Source: Gordonia sp. (in: high G+C Gram-positive bacteria)
GTDB taxonomy: Bacteria > Actinomycetota > Actinomycetes > Mycobacteriales > Mycobacteriaceae
Direction: 5' to 3'
Assembly (NCBI RefSeq): GCF_012515855.1
Contig: NZ_JAAYXO010000156.1
Location: forward strand, 1-32,098
DNA length: 32,098 bases
The notes under the pieces are model-generated. The model was not told where the DNA came from. It worked only from the letters and a program-made list of their open reading frames with translations, and ran no database searches. The position numbers and the translations under genes were made by a program. Positions within the stretch are counted from its first letter, which is position 1. Every line of letters starts with the position of its first letter. This document shows, one piece after another, positions 7,863 to 18,706 of this stretch.

Positions 7863-8609
7863 ATGGCCCGTACGATCCATGAATTCCGAAGCCCGCGTCG
7901 CTTTGTGGCGGGCACCGTCGGCCAGCCCGGGGACCGAACCTTCTACCTCCAGGTGTCGCAGGACACGCGCTTGATGAGCGTGGAGATGGAGAAGCAGCAG
8001 GTGCTGATTCTCGCCGACCGCCTCACCTATCTCCTCGACGAGGTCCGCCGCCGATTCGGCACCCCGGTGCCGCCGGAGGCCGACGACATCGATGACGTCT
8101 CACCGCTCGAGAACCCGATCGACGCCGAGTTCCGTGTCGGATCGATGGGCCTGGGCTGGGACGCGGAGGCAGCCTCTGTCGTGATCGAACTGCTGGCCGT
8201 GACCGAGCAGCCGCTCGACGAGTCGGTGATCCTCGACGACACCGACGAGGGACCCGACACCGTGCGCGTGTTCCTCAGCGCCGACGAGGCCCGCGAGTTC
8301 AGCGCGCGCTCCATGCGCGTCATCGCCGCCGGTCGTCCGCTGTGCCCGCTGTGCAATCAGCCGCTCGACGCCTCGGGCCACATCTGTGCGCGCAGCAACG
8401 GTTACAAGCGCGACGCCGTGTTCAGCAGGTCCCTCGAGTTCGTCGATCCCGACGTCCTCGCCGGCCTGGCGCGACTGGTGCCCGGGTTCGACTCCTCGTT
8501 CACCGTCGATGACGAGGTCGTCGATCCCCACGACGGGGACACCTCCGACGACGGGGACGACAGCGATCACGGCACCGCCGATCGCGACGGCGACAACGGG
8601 GACCGTTGA
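7863..8609 (+). CDS. DUF3090 family protein
   Basis: This 248-aa protein is of unknown biochemical function and is the second member of the conserved actinobacterial trio. It begins MARTIHEFRSPRRFVAGTVGQPG, the family's typical start. The N-terminal two thirds look like a mixed alpha/beta domain. Near the C-terminus, CPLCNQPLDASGHICARSNGY places Cys161, Cys164, His173 and Cys175 in a CxxC...HxC arrangement that looks like a zinc site. The last 30 residues (217-248) are almost entirely Asp, Gly, Ser and Thr, an acidic tail that is probably disordered. A good ribosome-binding site supports the ATG. The stop TGA overlaps the TTG start of the kinase-like gene by 4 nt, so the two are translationally coupled. 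Confidence 0.88.
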   Translation: MARTIHEFRSPRRFVAGTVGQPGDRTFYLQVSQDTRLMSVEMEKQQVLILADRLTYLLDEVRRRFGTPVPPEADDIDDVSPLENPIDAEFRVGSMGLGWDAEAASVVIELLAVTEQPLDESVILDDTDEGPDTVRVFLSADEAREFSARSMRVIAAGRPLCPLCNQPLDASGHICARSNGYKRDAVFSRSLEFVDPDVLAGLARLVPGFDSSFTVDDEVVDPHDGDTSDDGDDSDHGTADRDGDNGDR

Positions 8610-9439
8610 GCGGCGACTGCCTGGATCTGCTCGTCAACGGGCGACTCACCGTTCTCGGGCGCATCGCGTCGGCCAGCAACCTGACGGTGGCCTGCGAGGT
8701 CACCGACGGCGAACGCACCGAGCAGTGCGTGTACAAGCCGATCCGCGGCGAGGAACCGCTGTGGGACTTTCCGGACGGCACCCTGGCCGGCCGGGAGGTC
8801 GCCTCCTATCTGGTCAGCGAAGAACTGGGCTGGGGACTGATCCCGGAGACCGGGCTGCGCGCGACCGGTCCGGACGACATCGACCTCGGTCCGGGCATGG
8901 TGCAGCGATGGATCCATCAGCGCGAGGACGGCCGCTCGGATCGTGAGGACCAGGAGTTGGACCCGGTCGACGTGGTCCCCGAGGGGGCCGTGCCCGCAGG
9001 CTATCGAGGCGTGCTGCACGCTTACGACCCACGCGGCGACGCCGTGGTGCTCGTGCACGCGGACACCGACCGCTTGCGGCGGCTCGCGGTCCTCGACGTG
9101 GTCCTCAACAACGCCGATCGCAAGGGCGGCCACATCCTCGTCGATACCGACGGCCGGCTGTTCGGCATCGACCACGGCATCTGTCTGCACGCCGACGACA
9201 AGCTGCGGACCATCCTGTGGGGTTGGGCGGGCGGCGAGGTCCCCGCCGCCGAAGCAGCTGACCTCGCCCGGCTCGTGACCGTCCTCGACGACGAGAACGC
9301 CGCGCTCCGAGTCCGGCTGTCGTCGCTGATCACCACCTCGGAGATCGACGCCCTGCGGCGGCGCGCCGCGCGTCTCGCTGACGACGGCGGCATGCCGCTG
9401 CCACCCGAGGCGCGGGCTATTCCCTGGCCGCCGTTCTGA
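8606..9439 (+). CDS. SCO1664-family protein, PI3/PI4-kinase-like
   Basis: This 277-aa protein is distantly related to phosphatidylinositol 3/4-kinases. Visible kinase-like features are Lys44 in [11 protein letters not shown] (candidate ATP-binding Lys), the catalytic-loop-like [16 protein letters not shown] with Asn169, Asp171 and His176, and [10 protein letters not shown] with Asp189 as the candidate metal-binding residue. Lipid, protein or small-molecule substrates are all possible. The TTG start (8606) overlaps the previous TGA in TTGA, and no better upstream or downstream start is seen. It forms the third member of the phosphomutase/DUF3090 trio and is followed 67 nt later by mshC. Its stop lies within a short direct duplication (9434-9463). 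Confidence 0.85.
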   Translation: MSGDCLDLLVNGRLTVLGRIASASNLTVACEVTDGERTEQCVYKPIRGEEPLWDFPDGTLAGREVASYLVSEELGWGLIPETGLRATGPDDIDLGPGMVQRWIHQREDGRSDREDQELDPVDVVPEGAVPAGYRGVLHAYDPRGDAVVLVHADTDRLRRLAVLDVVLNNADRKGGHILVDTDGRLFGIDHGICLHADDKLRTILWGWAGGEVPAAEAADLARLVTVLDDENAALRVRLSSLITTSEIDALRRRAARLADDGGMPLPPEARAIPWPPF

Positions 9440-9463
9440 TCTGGCCATCCTTCTGATCTGGCC
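9434..9463 (+). repeat. 13-nt direct duplication over a stop codon
   Basis: TTCTGATCTGGCC occurs at 9434-9446 and again at 9451-9463, a 17-nt period. The first copy contains the TGA stop of the kinase-like gene. The second copy lies in the gap before mshC and carries a TGA in a different frame. Confidence 0.85.
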
Positions 9464-9493
9464 CCGGCCACGCCCTCGTCCGCCCGCGACACC

Positions 9494-9499
9494 TACAGT
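9494..9499 (+). promoter_or_regulatory. -10 box of mshC (leaderless)
   Basis: TACAGT is followed by 7 nt (TGACGGC) and the ATG at 9507. There is no ribosome-binding site, so the transcript is probably leaderless and mshC has its own promoter, separate from the trio. Confidence 0.6.
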
Positions 9500-9506
9500 T
9501 GACGGC

Positions 9507-10757
9507 ATGCATTCGTGGCCGTCGCTCTCGATCCCTTCTGTTCCGGGCCCCACCGTCCCGTTGCGCCTCTACGACACGTCCGACGCACAGGTGAAGCCGG
9601 TGAGCGCCGGCGAGGTGGCGACGATGTACGTCTGCGGAATCACGCCGTACGACGCGACCCATCTGGGCCACGCGGCCACCTACGTCACCTTCGACGTGAT
9701 CAACCGGGTACTGCGCGACTCCGGCCACGACGTCCACTACGTGCAGAACATCACCGACGTCGACGATCCGCTGTTCGAGCGCGCCGCCCGTGACGGCGTC
9801 GATTGGCGTGACCTGGGGACCCGCGAGATCGACCTGTTCCGGGCGGACATGGAGGCGTTGCGCGTCCTGCCGCCGCGTGACTACATCGGAGCCATCGAGT
9901 CCGTCGACGAGGTGATCGCGGCCGTCGGCACGCTGCTGGCCAACGGATCGGCCTACGTGGTGGACGACGAGCAGTTCCCGGACGTGTACTTCAGCGTGGA
10001 GGCCACCGCGCAGTTCGGCTACGAGTCGGGCTACGACCACGCGACGATGGCGCGTTTCTTCGCCGAACGCGGCGGCGATCCCGACCGGCCGGGGAAGCGA
10101 AATCCGCTCGACGCCCTGCTGTGGCGGGCCGCGCGCGAGGGGGAGCCCTCGTGGGAGTCGCCCATGGGTCCGGGGCGTCCGGGCTGGCACATCGAATGTT
10201 CGGCGATCGCCCTCAACCGACTCGGCATGGGTTTCGACATCCAGGGCGGCGGCAGCGACCTGATCTTCCCGCACCACGAGTTCTCCGCCGCGCACGGTGA
10301 AGCGCTGACGGGGGAGCGGCGCTTCGCCCGCCACTACGTGCACACCGGCATGATCGGACTCGACGGCGAGAAGATGTCCAAGAGCCTCGGCAACCTCGTC
10401 CTGGTGTCGAAACTGCGGGCGGCGGGCGTCGACCCGGGCGCGGTGCGCCTCGGTCTGCTCTCCGGCCACTACCGGTCCGACCGCATGTGGACCGACGACA
10501 TCCTGGCCGAAGGGGAGCGCCGCCTCGCCAACTGGCGTCGTGCCGTCCGGCACGCCACCGGTCCGACCGCGACCGATACCGTCGCACGACTGCGCCAGCA
10601 CCTCGCGGACGACCTCGACACGCCGAAGGCCCTGGCGGCCGTCGACGCCTGGATGGCCGACGCCCACCTCGGGATCGGATCGTCGACCGAGGCGCCCGGA
10701 CTCATGATCGCCGCCGTCGACGCCCTCCTCGGTGTGGACCTGACGCCGGTCGGCTAA
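9507..10757 (+). CDS. mshC: L-cysteine:1D-myo-inositol 2-amino-2-deoxy-alpha-D-glucopyranoside ligase
   Basis: MshC joins cysteine to GlcN-Ins using ATP, the fourth step of mycothiol synthesis. The 416-aa protein resembles class I cysteinyl-tRNA synthetase but stops short of the tRNA-binding C-terminal domain. Cys43 in [13 protein letters not shown] is a zinc ligand that recognises the cysteine thiol; HLGH (52-55) is the HIGH-type ATP motif; WHIECSA and FPHHEF supply further zinc ligands; and KMSKS (289-293) is canonical. The N-terminus [10 protein letters not shown] fits MshC rather than CysS, which usually starts at the LRLYDT block. The organism should therefore use mycothiol as its main thiol buffer. 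A small unknown gene follows 9 nt after the stop. Confidence 0.96.
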   Translation: MHSWPSLSIPSVPGPTVPLRLYDTSDAQVKPVSAGEVATMYVCGITPYDATHLGHAATYVTFDVINRVLRDSGHDVHYVQNITDVDDPLFERAARDGVDWRDLGTREIDLFRADMEALRVLPPRDYIGAIESVDEVIAAVGTLLANGSAYVVDDEQFPDVYFSVEATAQFGYESGYDHATMARFFAERGGDPDRPGKRNPLDALLWRAAREGEPSWESPMGPGRPGWHIECSAIALNRLGMGFDIQGGGSDLIFPHHEFSAAHGEALTGERRFARHYVHTGMIGLDGEKMSKSLGNLVLVSKLRAAGVDPGAVRLGLLSGHYRSDRMWTDDILAEGERRLANWRRAVRHATGPTATDTVARLRQHLADDLDTPKALAAVDAWMADAHLGIGSSTEAPGLMIAAVDALLGVDLTPVG

Positions 10758-10760
10758 GCT
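10755..10760 (+). promoter_or_regulatory. -10 box of the small unknown gene, embedded in the mshC stop
   Basis: TAAGCT starts with the TAA stop codon of mshC and is followed by 6 nt and the GTG at 10767. This would give a leaderless transcript. Confidence 0.55.
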
Positions 10761-10766
10761 TCGCCC

Positions 10767-11075
10767 GTGACTCGTGTGCAGGAGATCCCGGACGACACCT
10801 CGGAGGGTGTCTGGACAGTCGTGACCCGCACGTCGACCTATGTGATCGACTTCGAAGCGATGACCCTCCTGCGCGCACCCGGTGTCGGCCGTACGGACGA
10901 CGAGCGCTGGGAGGTCAGCGAGCTGCGGCGCGACTCCGAGGACATTCCGCTCCTCGGCGTCAAATCGTGCCGCGTCGGCGATCCCGCTCAGTTCTGGGTG
11001 CGCGCCGCCGACGACCCCGATGTCCGCACCTGGCGGGTGACGACGCCGGTCGTGGAGATCGAGAGAATCGGTTAG
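10767..11075 (+). CDS. Small conserved-looking protein of unknown function
   Basis: I do not recognise a named family. The 102-aa product has no signal peptide or membrane segment. It alternates short hydrophobic strands with charged turns (TVVTRTSTYVIDFEAMTLL, QFWVRAADDPDVRTWRVTTPVVEIERI), suggesting a small beta-rich fold. Many Arg and Asp residues, one Cys (CRVGD) and several Trp are spread along it. The GTG start follows a -10 box by 6 nt. The 9-nt distance from mshC suggests readthrough from mshC as well. It converges on the PAC2 gene, 36 nt away, with no clear terminator between them. Codon use and GC content look like the neighbours, which supports a real gene. Confidence 0.7.
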   Translation: MTRVQEIPDDTSEGVWTVVTRTSTYVIDFEAMTLLRAPGVGRTDDERWEVSELRRDSEDIPLLGVKSCRVGDPAQFWVRAADDPDVRTWRVTTPVVEIERIG

Positions 11076-11111
11076 CCGTCGTTTCCCGGACCGCTCACCG
11101 TCTGAACTCGA

Positions 11112-12014
11112 TCAGTCCGGCGAGTCGCCGCGCTTGCGCAGGTAGTTCTCGAACTCGGCGGCGAGTTCTTCACCGTCGATGCGCAACATCACGTCGTTGA
11201 GGTCTTCATCGGAGGCGTGCTCGAGTTCGTGCACGTAGGCGGCCATGTCCTCGTCGTCCATCGTCATCTCGCTGATCACTTCCTCCCACTCGTCGGCGCG
11301 TTGCGCCAGGTCGCCGAGCGGGATCGGCAGCTCGGTGACGGTACCGAGGTTGGTCAACAGCGCCAGCGTCGCCTTCGGATTGGCCGTGTGCGCGACATAG
11401 TGGGGCACGGCCGCCCAGAGGGACACCGAGGGGATGCCGGCCTGGACGAACGCATCCGACAGCACACCGGTGATGCCGGTCGGGCCCTCGTACCGGCTCA
11501 GCTCCAGGCCGAGCCGCTTGGCCGCCTCGGCGGTGTCCGCGGTGCCGGACACCGGCACCGGACGCGTGTGCGGTGTGTCGGCGAGGAGCGCCCCGAGCAT
11601 CACCGTCATCTCGACGTTCGCCGCCTCCGCGAAGTCGACCAGTTGCGAACAGAACGTCCGCCACCGATAGTTCGGCTCGGGACCGAGCACCAGGATCACG
11701 TCGCGATCATGCCCCGACAGCACACACGTGGAGACACTGGTGACGGGCCACTCGATGCGGCGGGTGACGCCTTCCTTCTGCCGAATGGTCGGCCGCGTGG
11801 CCTGGTAGTCGTAGAACTCGTCGGGGTCGATCTCCCACACGGCGGTGGCGTCCCAGGAGAGGGCCAGATGCTCCACGGCCGAGGTCGCTGCTTCGGCGCC
11901 GTCGTTCCATCCGGAGAACGCGGCGAGCAGAATGGGGTGTCGCAATTGGGGCAGCGCCGCTCGGCGGCTCGATTCCTGCCGCTCAGCTGCACTTCTCTCG
12001 TCGCCTGAGTTCAT
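11112..12014 (-). CDS. PAC2 family protein
   Basis: This 300-aa protein has the PAC2 (proteasome assembly chaperone-like) domain. Typical blocks are PILLAAFSGWNDGAEAATSAVEHL near residue 30, DFYDYQ-like DPDEFYDYQATRP, VLVLGPEPNYRW, and the GITGVLSDAFVQAGIPSVSLWAAVPHYV segment. The C-terminal 60 residues are strongly acidic and helical (EEVISEMTMDDEDMAAYVHELE). In eukaryotes PAC2 assists 20S assembly; in actinobacteria its role is unproven, though the position close to a proteasome locus is suggestive. It corresponds to M. tuberculosis Rv2125. The start at 12014 is supported by TAGGCT 7 nt upstream; longer versions would run into metH. It is divergent from metH with a 51-nt gap. Confidence 0.88.
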   Translation of the reverse strand: MNSGDERSAAERQESSRRAALPQLRHPILLAAFSGWNDGAEAATSAVEHLALSWDATAVWEIDPDEFYDYQATRPTIRQKEGVTRRIEWPVTSVSTCVLSGHDRDVILVLGPEPNYRWRTFCSQLVDFAEAANVEMTVMLGALLADTPHTRPVPVSGTADTAEAAKRLGLELSRYEGPTGITGVLSDAFVQAGIPSVSLWAAVPHYVAHTANPKATLALLTNLGTVTELPIPLGDLAQRADEWEEVISEMTMDDEDMAAYVHELEHASDEDLNDVMLRIDGEELAAEFENYLRKRGDSPD

Positions 12015-12021
12015 TCCAATG

Positions 12022-12027
12022 AGCCTA
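12022..12027 (-). promoter_or_regulatory. -10 box of the PAC2 gene (leaderless)
   Basis: On the minus strand TAGGCT is followed by 7 nt and the ATG at 12014. It lies back to back with the metH -10 box, 25 nt away. Confidence 0.55.
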
Positions 12028-12052
12028 CGGCGGTCCGATTTGCGTCGCGAAC

Positions 12053-12058
12053 TAACCT
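12053..12058 (+). promoter_or_regulatory. -10 box of metH (leaderless)
   Basis: TAACCT is followed by 7 nt (GGCAGGT) and the ATG at 12066. A leader this short leaves no room for a cobalamin or SAM riboswitch upstream of metH. Confidence 0.55.
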
Positions 12059-12065
12059 GGCAGGT

Positions 12066-15671
<3,606 letters not shown>

Positions 15672-15711
15672 GTACTGCACCTCCTCGCGTCGCACCCGTT
15701 TCGCCGTTGAT

Positions 15712-15717
15712 TAGAGT
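15712..15717 (+). promoter_or_regulatory. Possible -10 box upstream of the DMT transporter
   Basis: TAGAGT lies 53 nt before the GTG at 15771. The leader would contain a possible five-codon upstream frame (ATG 15728 to TGA 15743-15745), whose significance is unclear. Confidence 0.35.
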
Positions 15718-15770
15718 TATCGGCGAAATGGGTGCGGCCGAGTGAGGTCGGACGTCGTCGAAGGGGAGTC

Positions 15771-16661
15771 GTGCAGACAACGATCGCGATCGCGCTGTCC
15801 GTCGTGGCGGCCCTGTTGTTCGCCGTCGCCGCAGTCCTGCAGGAGCGCGGAACGCAGGGGCTCCCCGACTCCGGTGTCGGGTTCTTCAAGGGGCTGGTGC
15901 AGCGGAAGGTGTGGCTGCTCGGCATCGCCGCCGACATCGCCGGCTTCGCCGTACAGGCCGGTGCGCTGGCTGTCGGCAGCCTGCTGCTGGTTCAGCCGCT
16001 GCTGGTGACGACGCTGCTGTTCGCGCTGCCGTTGGCGGCCTGGACGCAGAAGAGACGACTCACCCTCCGCGAGTGGTTCTGGGCGGCGGTCCTGACCGCG
16101 TCGTTGATCGTGTTCATCGTGGTCGGCGAACCGGCCGCGGGGATCAGTTCACCGTCCGGCGGAGCGTGGATCATTCCTATCGCGATCATGATCCCGGCGG
16201 TCGCGGTCTGCGTGGTCGGCAGTTCGCGGATGCGCCGGGGCACGGCGCGCTCGCTGGTGCTCGCGGTGGCAGCGGGCCTGCTGCTCGGTTACTCCGCGCC
16301 GTTCACCAAGACCGCCATGGACGCCTTCGGGCAGAGCTTTCTCGACGGACTCGCCAGCTGGGAGTTCTGGATGATGGCGGTGACCGCGACGCTCGGCACC
16401 CTGTGGCAGCAGTCGAGCTACCAGGCCGGCGACGTCCAGACCAGTCTTCCCGCGGTCACCGTCCTCAAGCCGATCGTCGCGATGGTCCTCGGCCTCACCA
16501 TCTATCAGGAGACGCTGAACGTCGGACACGTCGGCGACGGAGTGGTGCTCGCTTCGGTCGTCGTGATGTGCCTGGCGACCGTGGCGCTGGGCAGGCTCAG
16601 CGTCCCGGACGACGATGGAACGACGGCGGATTCCGCTCCCGGGGCAGCAGTGCCCGACTGA
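15771..16661 (+). CDS. DMT-superfamily (EamA-like) transporter
   Basis: This 296-aa membrane protein has about nine or ten hydrophobic segments arranged as two similar halves, as in drug/metabolite transporters. Segments include IALSVVAALLFAVAAVLQE at the N-terminus, GSLLLVQPLLVTTLLFALP, and PAVTVLKPIVAMVLGLTIYQE in the second half, where the family's conserved Pro and Glu lie. The substrate cannot be predicted. The GTG at 15771 follows AAGGGGAG with a short spacer; an upstream in-frame start (15732) would add an arginine-rich 13-residue leader with no support. The final 25 residues are polar and probably cytoplasmic. It precedes the HAD gene on the same strand. Confidence 0.82.
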   Translation: MQTTIAIALSVVAALLFAVAAVLQERGTQGLPDSGVGFFKGLVQRKVWLLGIAADIAGFAVQAGALAVGSLLLVQPLLVTTLLFALPLAAWTQKRRLTLREWFWAAVLTASLIVFIVVGEPAAGISSPSGGAWIIPIAIMIPAVAVCVVGSSRMRRGTARSLVLAVAAGLLLGYSAPFTKTAMDAFGQSFLDGLASWEFWMMAVTATLGTLWQQSSYQAGDVQTSLPAVTVLKPIVAMVLGLTIYQETLNVGHVGDGVVLASVVVMCLATVALGRLSVPDDDGTTADSAPGAAVPD

Positions 16662-16689
16662 CGCCGGGGTGCCGTCGGCGCGGGCTGGC

Positions 16690-16695
16690 TAGGCT
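16690..16695 (+). promoter_or_regulatory. -10 box of the HAD phosphatase gene
   Basis: TAGGCT lies 51 nt upstream of the GTG at 16747, so the transcript should carry a leader of about 45 nt with a ribosome-binding site (GAAAGG, 16735-16740). Confidence 0.45.
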
Positions 16696-16704
16696 GGGCG
16701 TGCG

Positions 16705-16720
16705 GTCGGTGAACACCGAC
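16705..16720 (+). promoter_or_regulatory. Dyad at the predicted transcription start of the HAD gene
   Basis: GTCGGTG (16705-16711) and CACCGAC (16714-16720) form a perfect inverted repeat with a 2-nt centre. It lies at the expected +1 region, between the -10 box and the ribosome-binding site. It could be a repressor operator or a short hairpin in the leader RNA. Confidence 0.4.
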
Positions 16721-16746
16721 TGTTCCGCGACTGCGAAAGGCCTGCC

Positions 16747-17451
16747 GTGAGCGACGCTCAGCGTTCTACCGACCGTGTCCTCCCACGAGCGGTGTTCTGG
16801 GACATGGACGGCACCCTCCTCGACACCGAGCCCCTGTGGGGCATCGCGATGGAGCGGTTCGCCGAACGACTCGGCCTCGACCTGACGCCGCAGCTGCGCG
16901 CGGCGACCATGGGCAACAGCTCCGTCGACGCGCTGACCAAGATGTACGACGCCGCACTGGTTCCGGACTCCGGCCGCGACTTCGACGGCGACGAGGCCTG
17001 GATCGTCGAACAGGTGCTGGAGATCTTCGCCGACGACCTCCGCTGGCGACCCGGCGCCCTCGACGCCCTTGCGCTCGTCGCAGCCGCCGAGATCCCGATG
17101 GTTCTGGTCACCAACACCATTCGCGAGGTCGCCGACGTGATGCTCGAGACCCTCGGCCGCGAACGATTCGTCGCCACGGTGTGCGGCGACGAGGTGGAGG
17201 CGGGCAAGCCCGAGCCGCACATCTATCGGCGCGCCGCCGAGCTCGTCGGTTTTCCGATCGGGGAGTGCCTGGCCTTCGAGGATTCGCCCGTCGGCGCCGC
17301 GTCCACCCACGCCGCGGGGGTGCCCGCCGTGGTGATCCCGTCAGCCATCCCGGTCCCGCCGAAACCGTCGCACACCTTCCGGACCACCCTCGAAGGGTTG
17401 ACCCTCGACGACCTCGCGGCGGCGACAAACCCGGCCCGAACGGGTGGATGA
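16747..17451 (+). CDS. HAD-superfamily phosphatase, beta-phosphoglucomutase-like
   Basis: This 234-aa cytosolic hydrolase has all four HAD motifs. [12 protein letters not shown] gives the nucleophile Asp19 and the acid/base Asp21. A helical cap (about residues 30-100) follows. VLVTNT supplies the motif II Thr, AGKPEPHIY the motif III Lys, and [16 protein letters not shown] the motif IV acidic pair. The [11 protein letters not shown] form is common to phosphoglycolate phosphatase and beta-phosphoglucomutase groups, so the substrate stays open. GTG at 16747 is supported by GAAAGG 6 nt upstream. Its stop TGA overlaps a possible ATG of hisE (17448), so it may be cotranscribed with histidine genes, and a role as a histidinol-phosphate phosphatase is conceivable but unsupported by motifs. 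Confidence 0.85.
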   Translation: MSDAQRSTDRVLPRAVFWDMDGTLLDTEPLWGIAMERFAERLGLDLTPQLRAATMGNSSVDALTKMYDAALVPDSGRDFDGDEAWIVEQVLEIFADDLRWRPGALDALALVAAAEIPMVLVTNTIREVADVMLETLGRERFVATVCGDEVEAGKPEPHIYRRAAELVGFPIGECLAFEDSPVGAASTHAAGVPAVVIPSAIPVPPKPSHTFRTTLEGLTLDDLAAATNPARTGG

Positions 17452-17464
17452 GTCCGCGACGTGC

Positions 17465-17470
17465 AAAAAT
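17465..17470 (+). promoter_or_regulatory. Weak -10 box of hisE
   Basis: AAAAAT lies 7 nt before the GTG at 17478. It lacks the first T of the TANNNT pattern, but the A/T run is unusual in this GC-rich DNA and the spacing equals that of the leaderless genes nearby. Confidence 0.3.
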
Positions 17471-17477
17471 ACCTACC

Positions 17478-17741
17478 GTGAAAACCTTCGACGAACTCTT
17501 CTCTGAGCTGGCCGACAAGGCGGAGACCCGCCCGGAAGGCAGCGGTACCGTCGCCGCATTGGACAAGGGCGTCCATACCCTCGGGAAGAAGATCATCGAG
17601 GAAGCCGGTGAAGTCTGGCTGGCGGCCGAGCACGAGTCCGACGAGTCGCTCTCCGAGGAGATCTCCCAGCTCGTCTACTGGCTGCAGGTCATGATGATCA
17701 AGCGCGGGCTGACCCCGGCCGACATCTACCGCTACCTCTGA
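17478..17741 (+). CDS. hisE: Phosphoribosyl-ATP pyrophosphatase
   Basis: HisE hydrolyses phosphoribosyl-ATP to phosphoribosyl-AMP, the second step of histidine synthesis. The 87-aa protein is all-alpha with the MazG-like fold. [15 protein letters not shown] is followed by the metal-binding helices [16 protein letters not shown] and [15 protein letters not shown], which contribute the conserved Glu and Asp residues. I chose GTG at 17478 because the family begins MKTFDxLF; an in-frame ATG at 17448, which overlaps the HAD stop as ATGA, would add ten basic residues. It stands alone rather than fused to hisI, and hisG follows 44 nt later, as in M. tuberculosis Rv2122c-Rv2121c. Confidence 0.93.
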   Translation: MKTFDELFSELADKAETRPEGSGTVAALDKGVHTLGKKIIEEAGEVWLAAEHESDESLSEEISQLVYWLQVMMIKRGLTPADIYRYL

Positions 17742-17785
17742 TTCTCAACGTCGACTCATCTCGAAGACTTATTAGGAGCAACCCC

Positions 17786-18634
17786 ATGTTGCGTGTCGCC
17801 GTCCCGAACAAGGGCGCACTGTCCGACGCCGCTGCCGCGATCCTGTCCGAGGCGGGCTATCGCAAGCGGTCCGACCCCAAGGACCTCACCGTCATCGACG
17901 TCGCCAACGAGGTCGAATTCTACTTCCTCCGTCCGCGCGACGTCGCCATCTATGTCAGCGCGGGCACTCTCGATCTGGGCATCACCGGCCGCGACCTGGC
18001 TGCCGACTCGCTGTCGGAGGTCATCGAGGAGGTGGCACTCGGCTTCGGCTCCTCGACGTTCCGCTACGCCGCCCCCGCGGACCAGGAATGGACCGTCGAC
18101 GACCTCGCGGGCAAGCGCATCGCGACGTCGTACCCGAATCTGGTTCGTCGCGACCTCGGCGAGCGCGGCATCGAGGCGGAGATCATCCGCCTCGACGGCG
18201 CGGTGGAGATCTCGATCCAACTCGGCGTCGCCGATGCCATCGCCGACGTCGTCGGATCGGGGCGAACGCTCCGCCTGCACGATCTCGCAGCCTTCGGCGA
18301 CAGCCTGTGCGACTCCGAGGCGGTCCTGGTTCGCAACCCCGCGCGACCGGAGCCCAGCAAGGCTGCGCACCAGTTCATCAAGCGCGTCCAGGGCGTCGTC
18401 TTCGGCCAGCAGTACGTGATGATCGACTACGACTGCCCCAAGGCGCTGCTCGATCAGGCCGTCGAGATGACCCCGGGCCTCGAGTCGCCGACCATCTCGC
18501 CGATGGCCGACCCGGAATGGATCGCGGTGCGCGCCATGGTGCCGCGCAAGACGCACCAGTCGCTGATGGACGAGCTGTCGGAGATCGGCGTCCGCGCGAT
18601 CCTGGCCTCGGACATCCGCTCCTGCCGCTTCTGA
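17786..18634 (+). CDS. hisG: ATP phosphoribosyltransferase (long form)
   Basis: HisG joins ATP and PRPP, the first committed step of histidine synthesis. The 282-aa length is that of the long form, a homohexamer inhibited by histidine. It begins [15 protein letters not shown], the ATP/PRPP-binding N-terminus, and contains [12 protein letters not shown] and the PRPP loop region [23 protein letters not shown]. The C-terminal 75 residues (about 205-282, ending [22 protein letters not shown]) form the regulatory ACT-like domain that binds histidine and is absent from short HisG. The ATG at 17786 has a strong AGGAG (17774-17778) 7 nt upstream. It therefore does not need HisZ. It ends at a large palindromic terminator. 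Confidence 0.97.
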   Translation: MLRVAVPNKGALSDAAAAILSEAGYRKRSDPKDLTVIDVANEVEFYFLRPRDVAIYVSAGTLDLGITGRDLAADSLSEVIEEVALGFGSSTFRYAAPADQEWTVDDLAGKRIATSYPNLVRRDLGERGIEAEIIRLDGAVEISIQLGVADAIADVVGSGRTLRLHDLAAFGDSLCDSEAVLVRNPARPEPSKAAHQFIKRVQGVVFGQQYVMIDYDCPKALLDQAVEMTPGLESPTISPMADPEWIAVRAMVPRKTHQSLMDELSEIGVRAILASDIRSCRF

Positions 18635-18644
18635 GCGGCCCCGT

Positions 18645-18706
18645 TCGCTCACGTCGACGACGCTCGCTCACCTCCGGAGGTGAGCGAGCGTCGTTTTCGT
18701 GAGCGA
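18645..18706. terminator. Large nested palindrome, bidirectional terminator
   Basis: A perfect 19-bp inverted repeat has arms at 18657-18675 and 18676-18694 with no spacer. It is flanked by a second, outer pair, TCGCTCACG (18645-18653) and CGTGAGCGA (18698-18706). A short T-run (18694-18697) follows the inner palindrome on the plus strand. The element fills the gap between the hisG stop (18634) and the convergent thioesterase stop (18707). Confidence 0.85.

Noticed and set aside
12015-12065. Cobalamin or SAM riboswitch upstream of metH
   Set aside because: The whole gap is 51 nt and the transcript appears leaderless, so there is no room for such a structure.
15728-15745. Five-codon upstream frame before the DMT transporter
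   Set aside because: It is too short to judge, and an ATG with a nearby stop is common by chance; noted under the promoter entry only.
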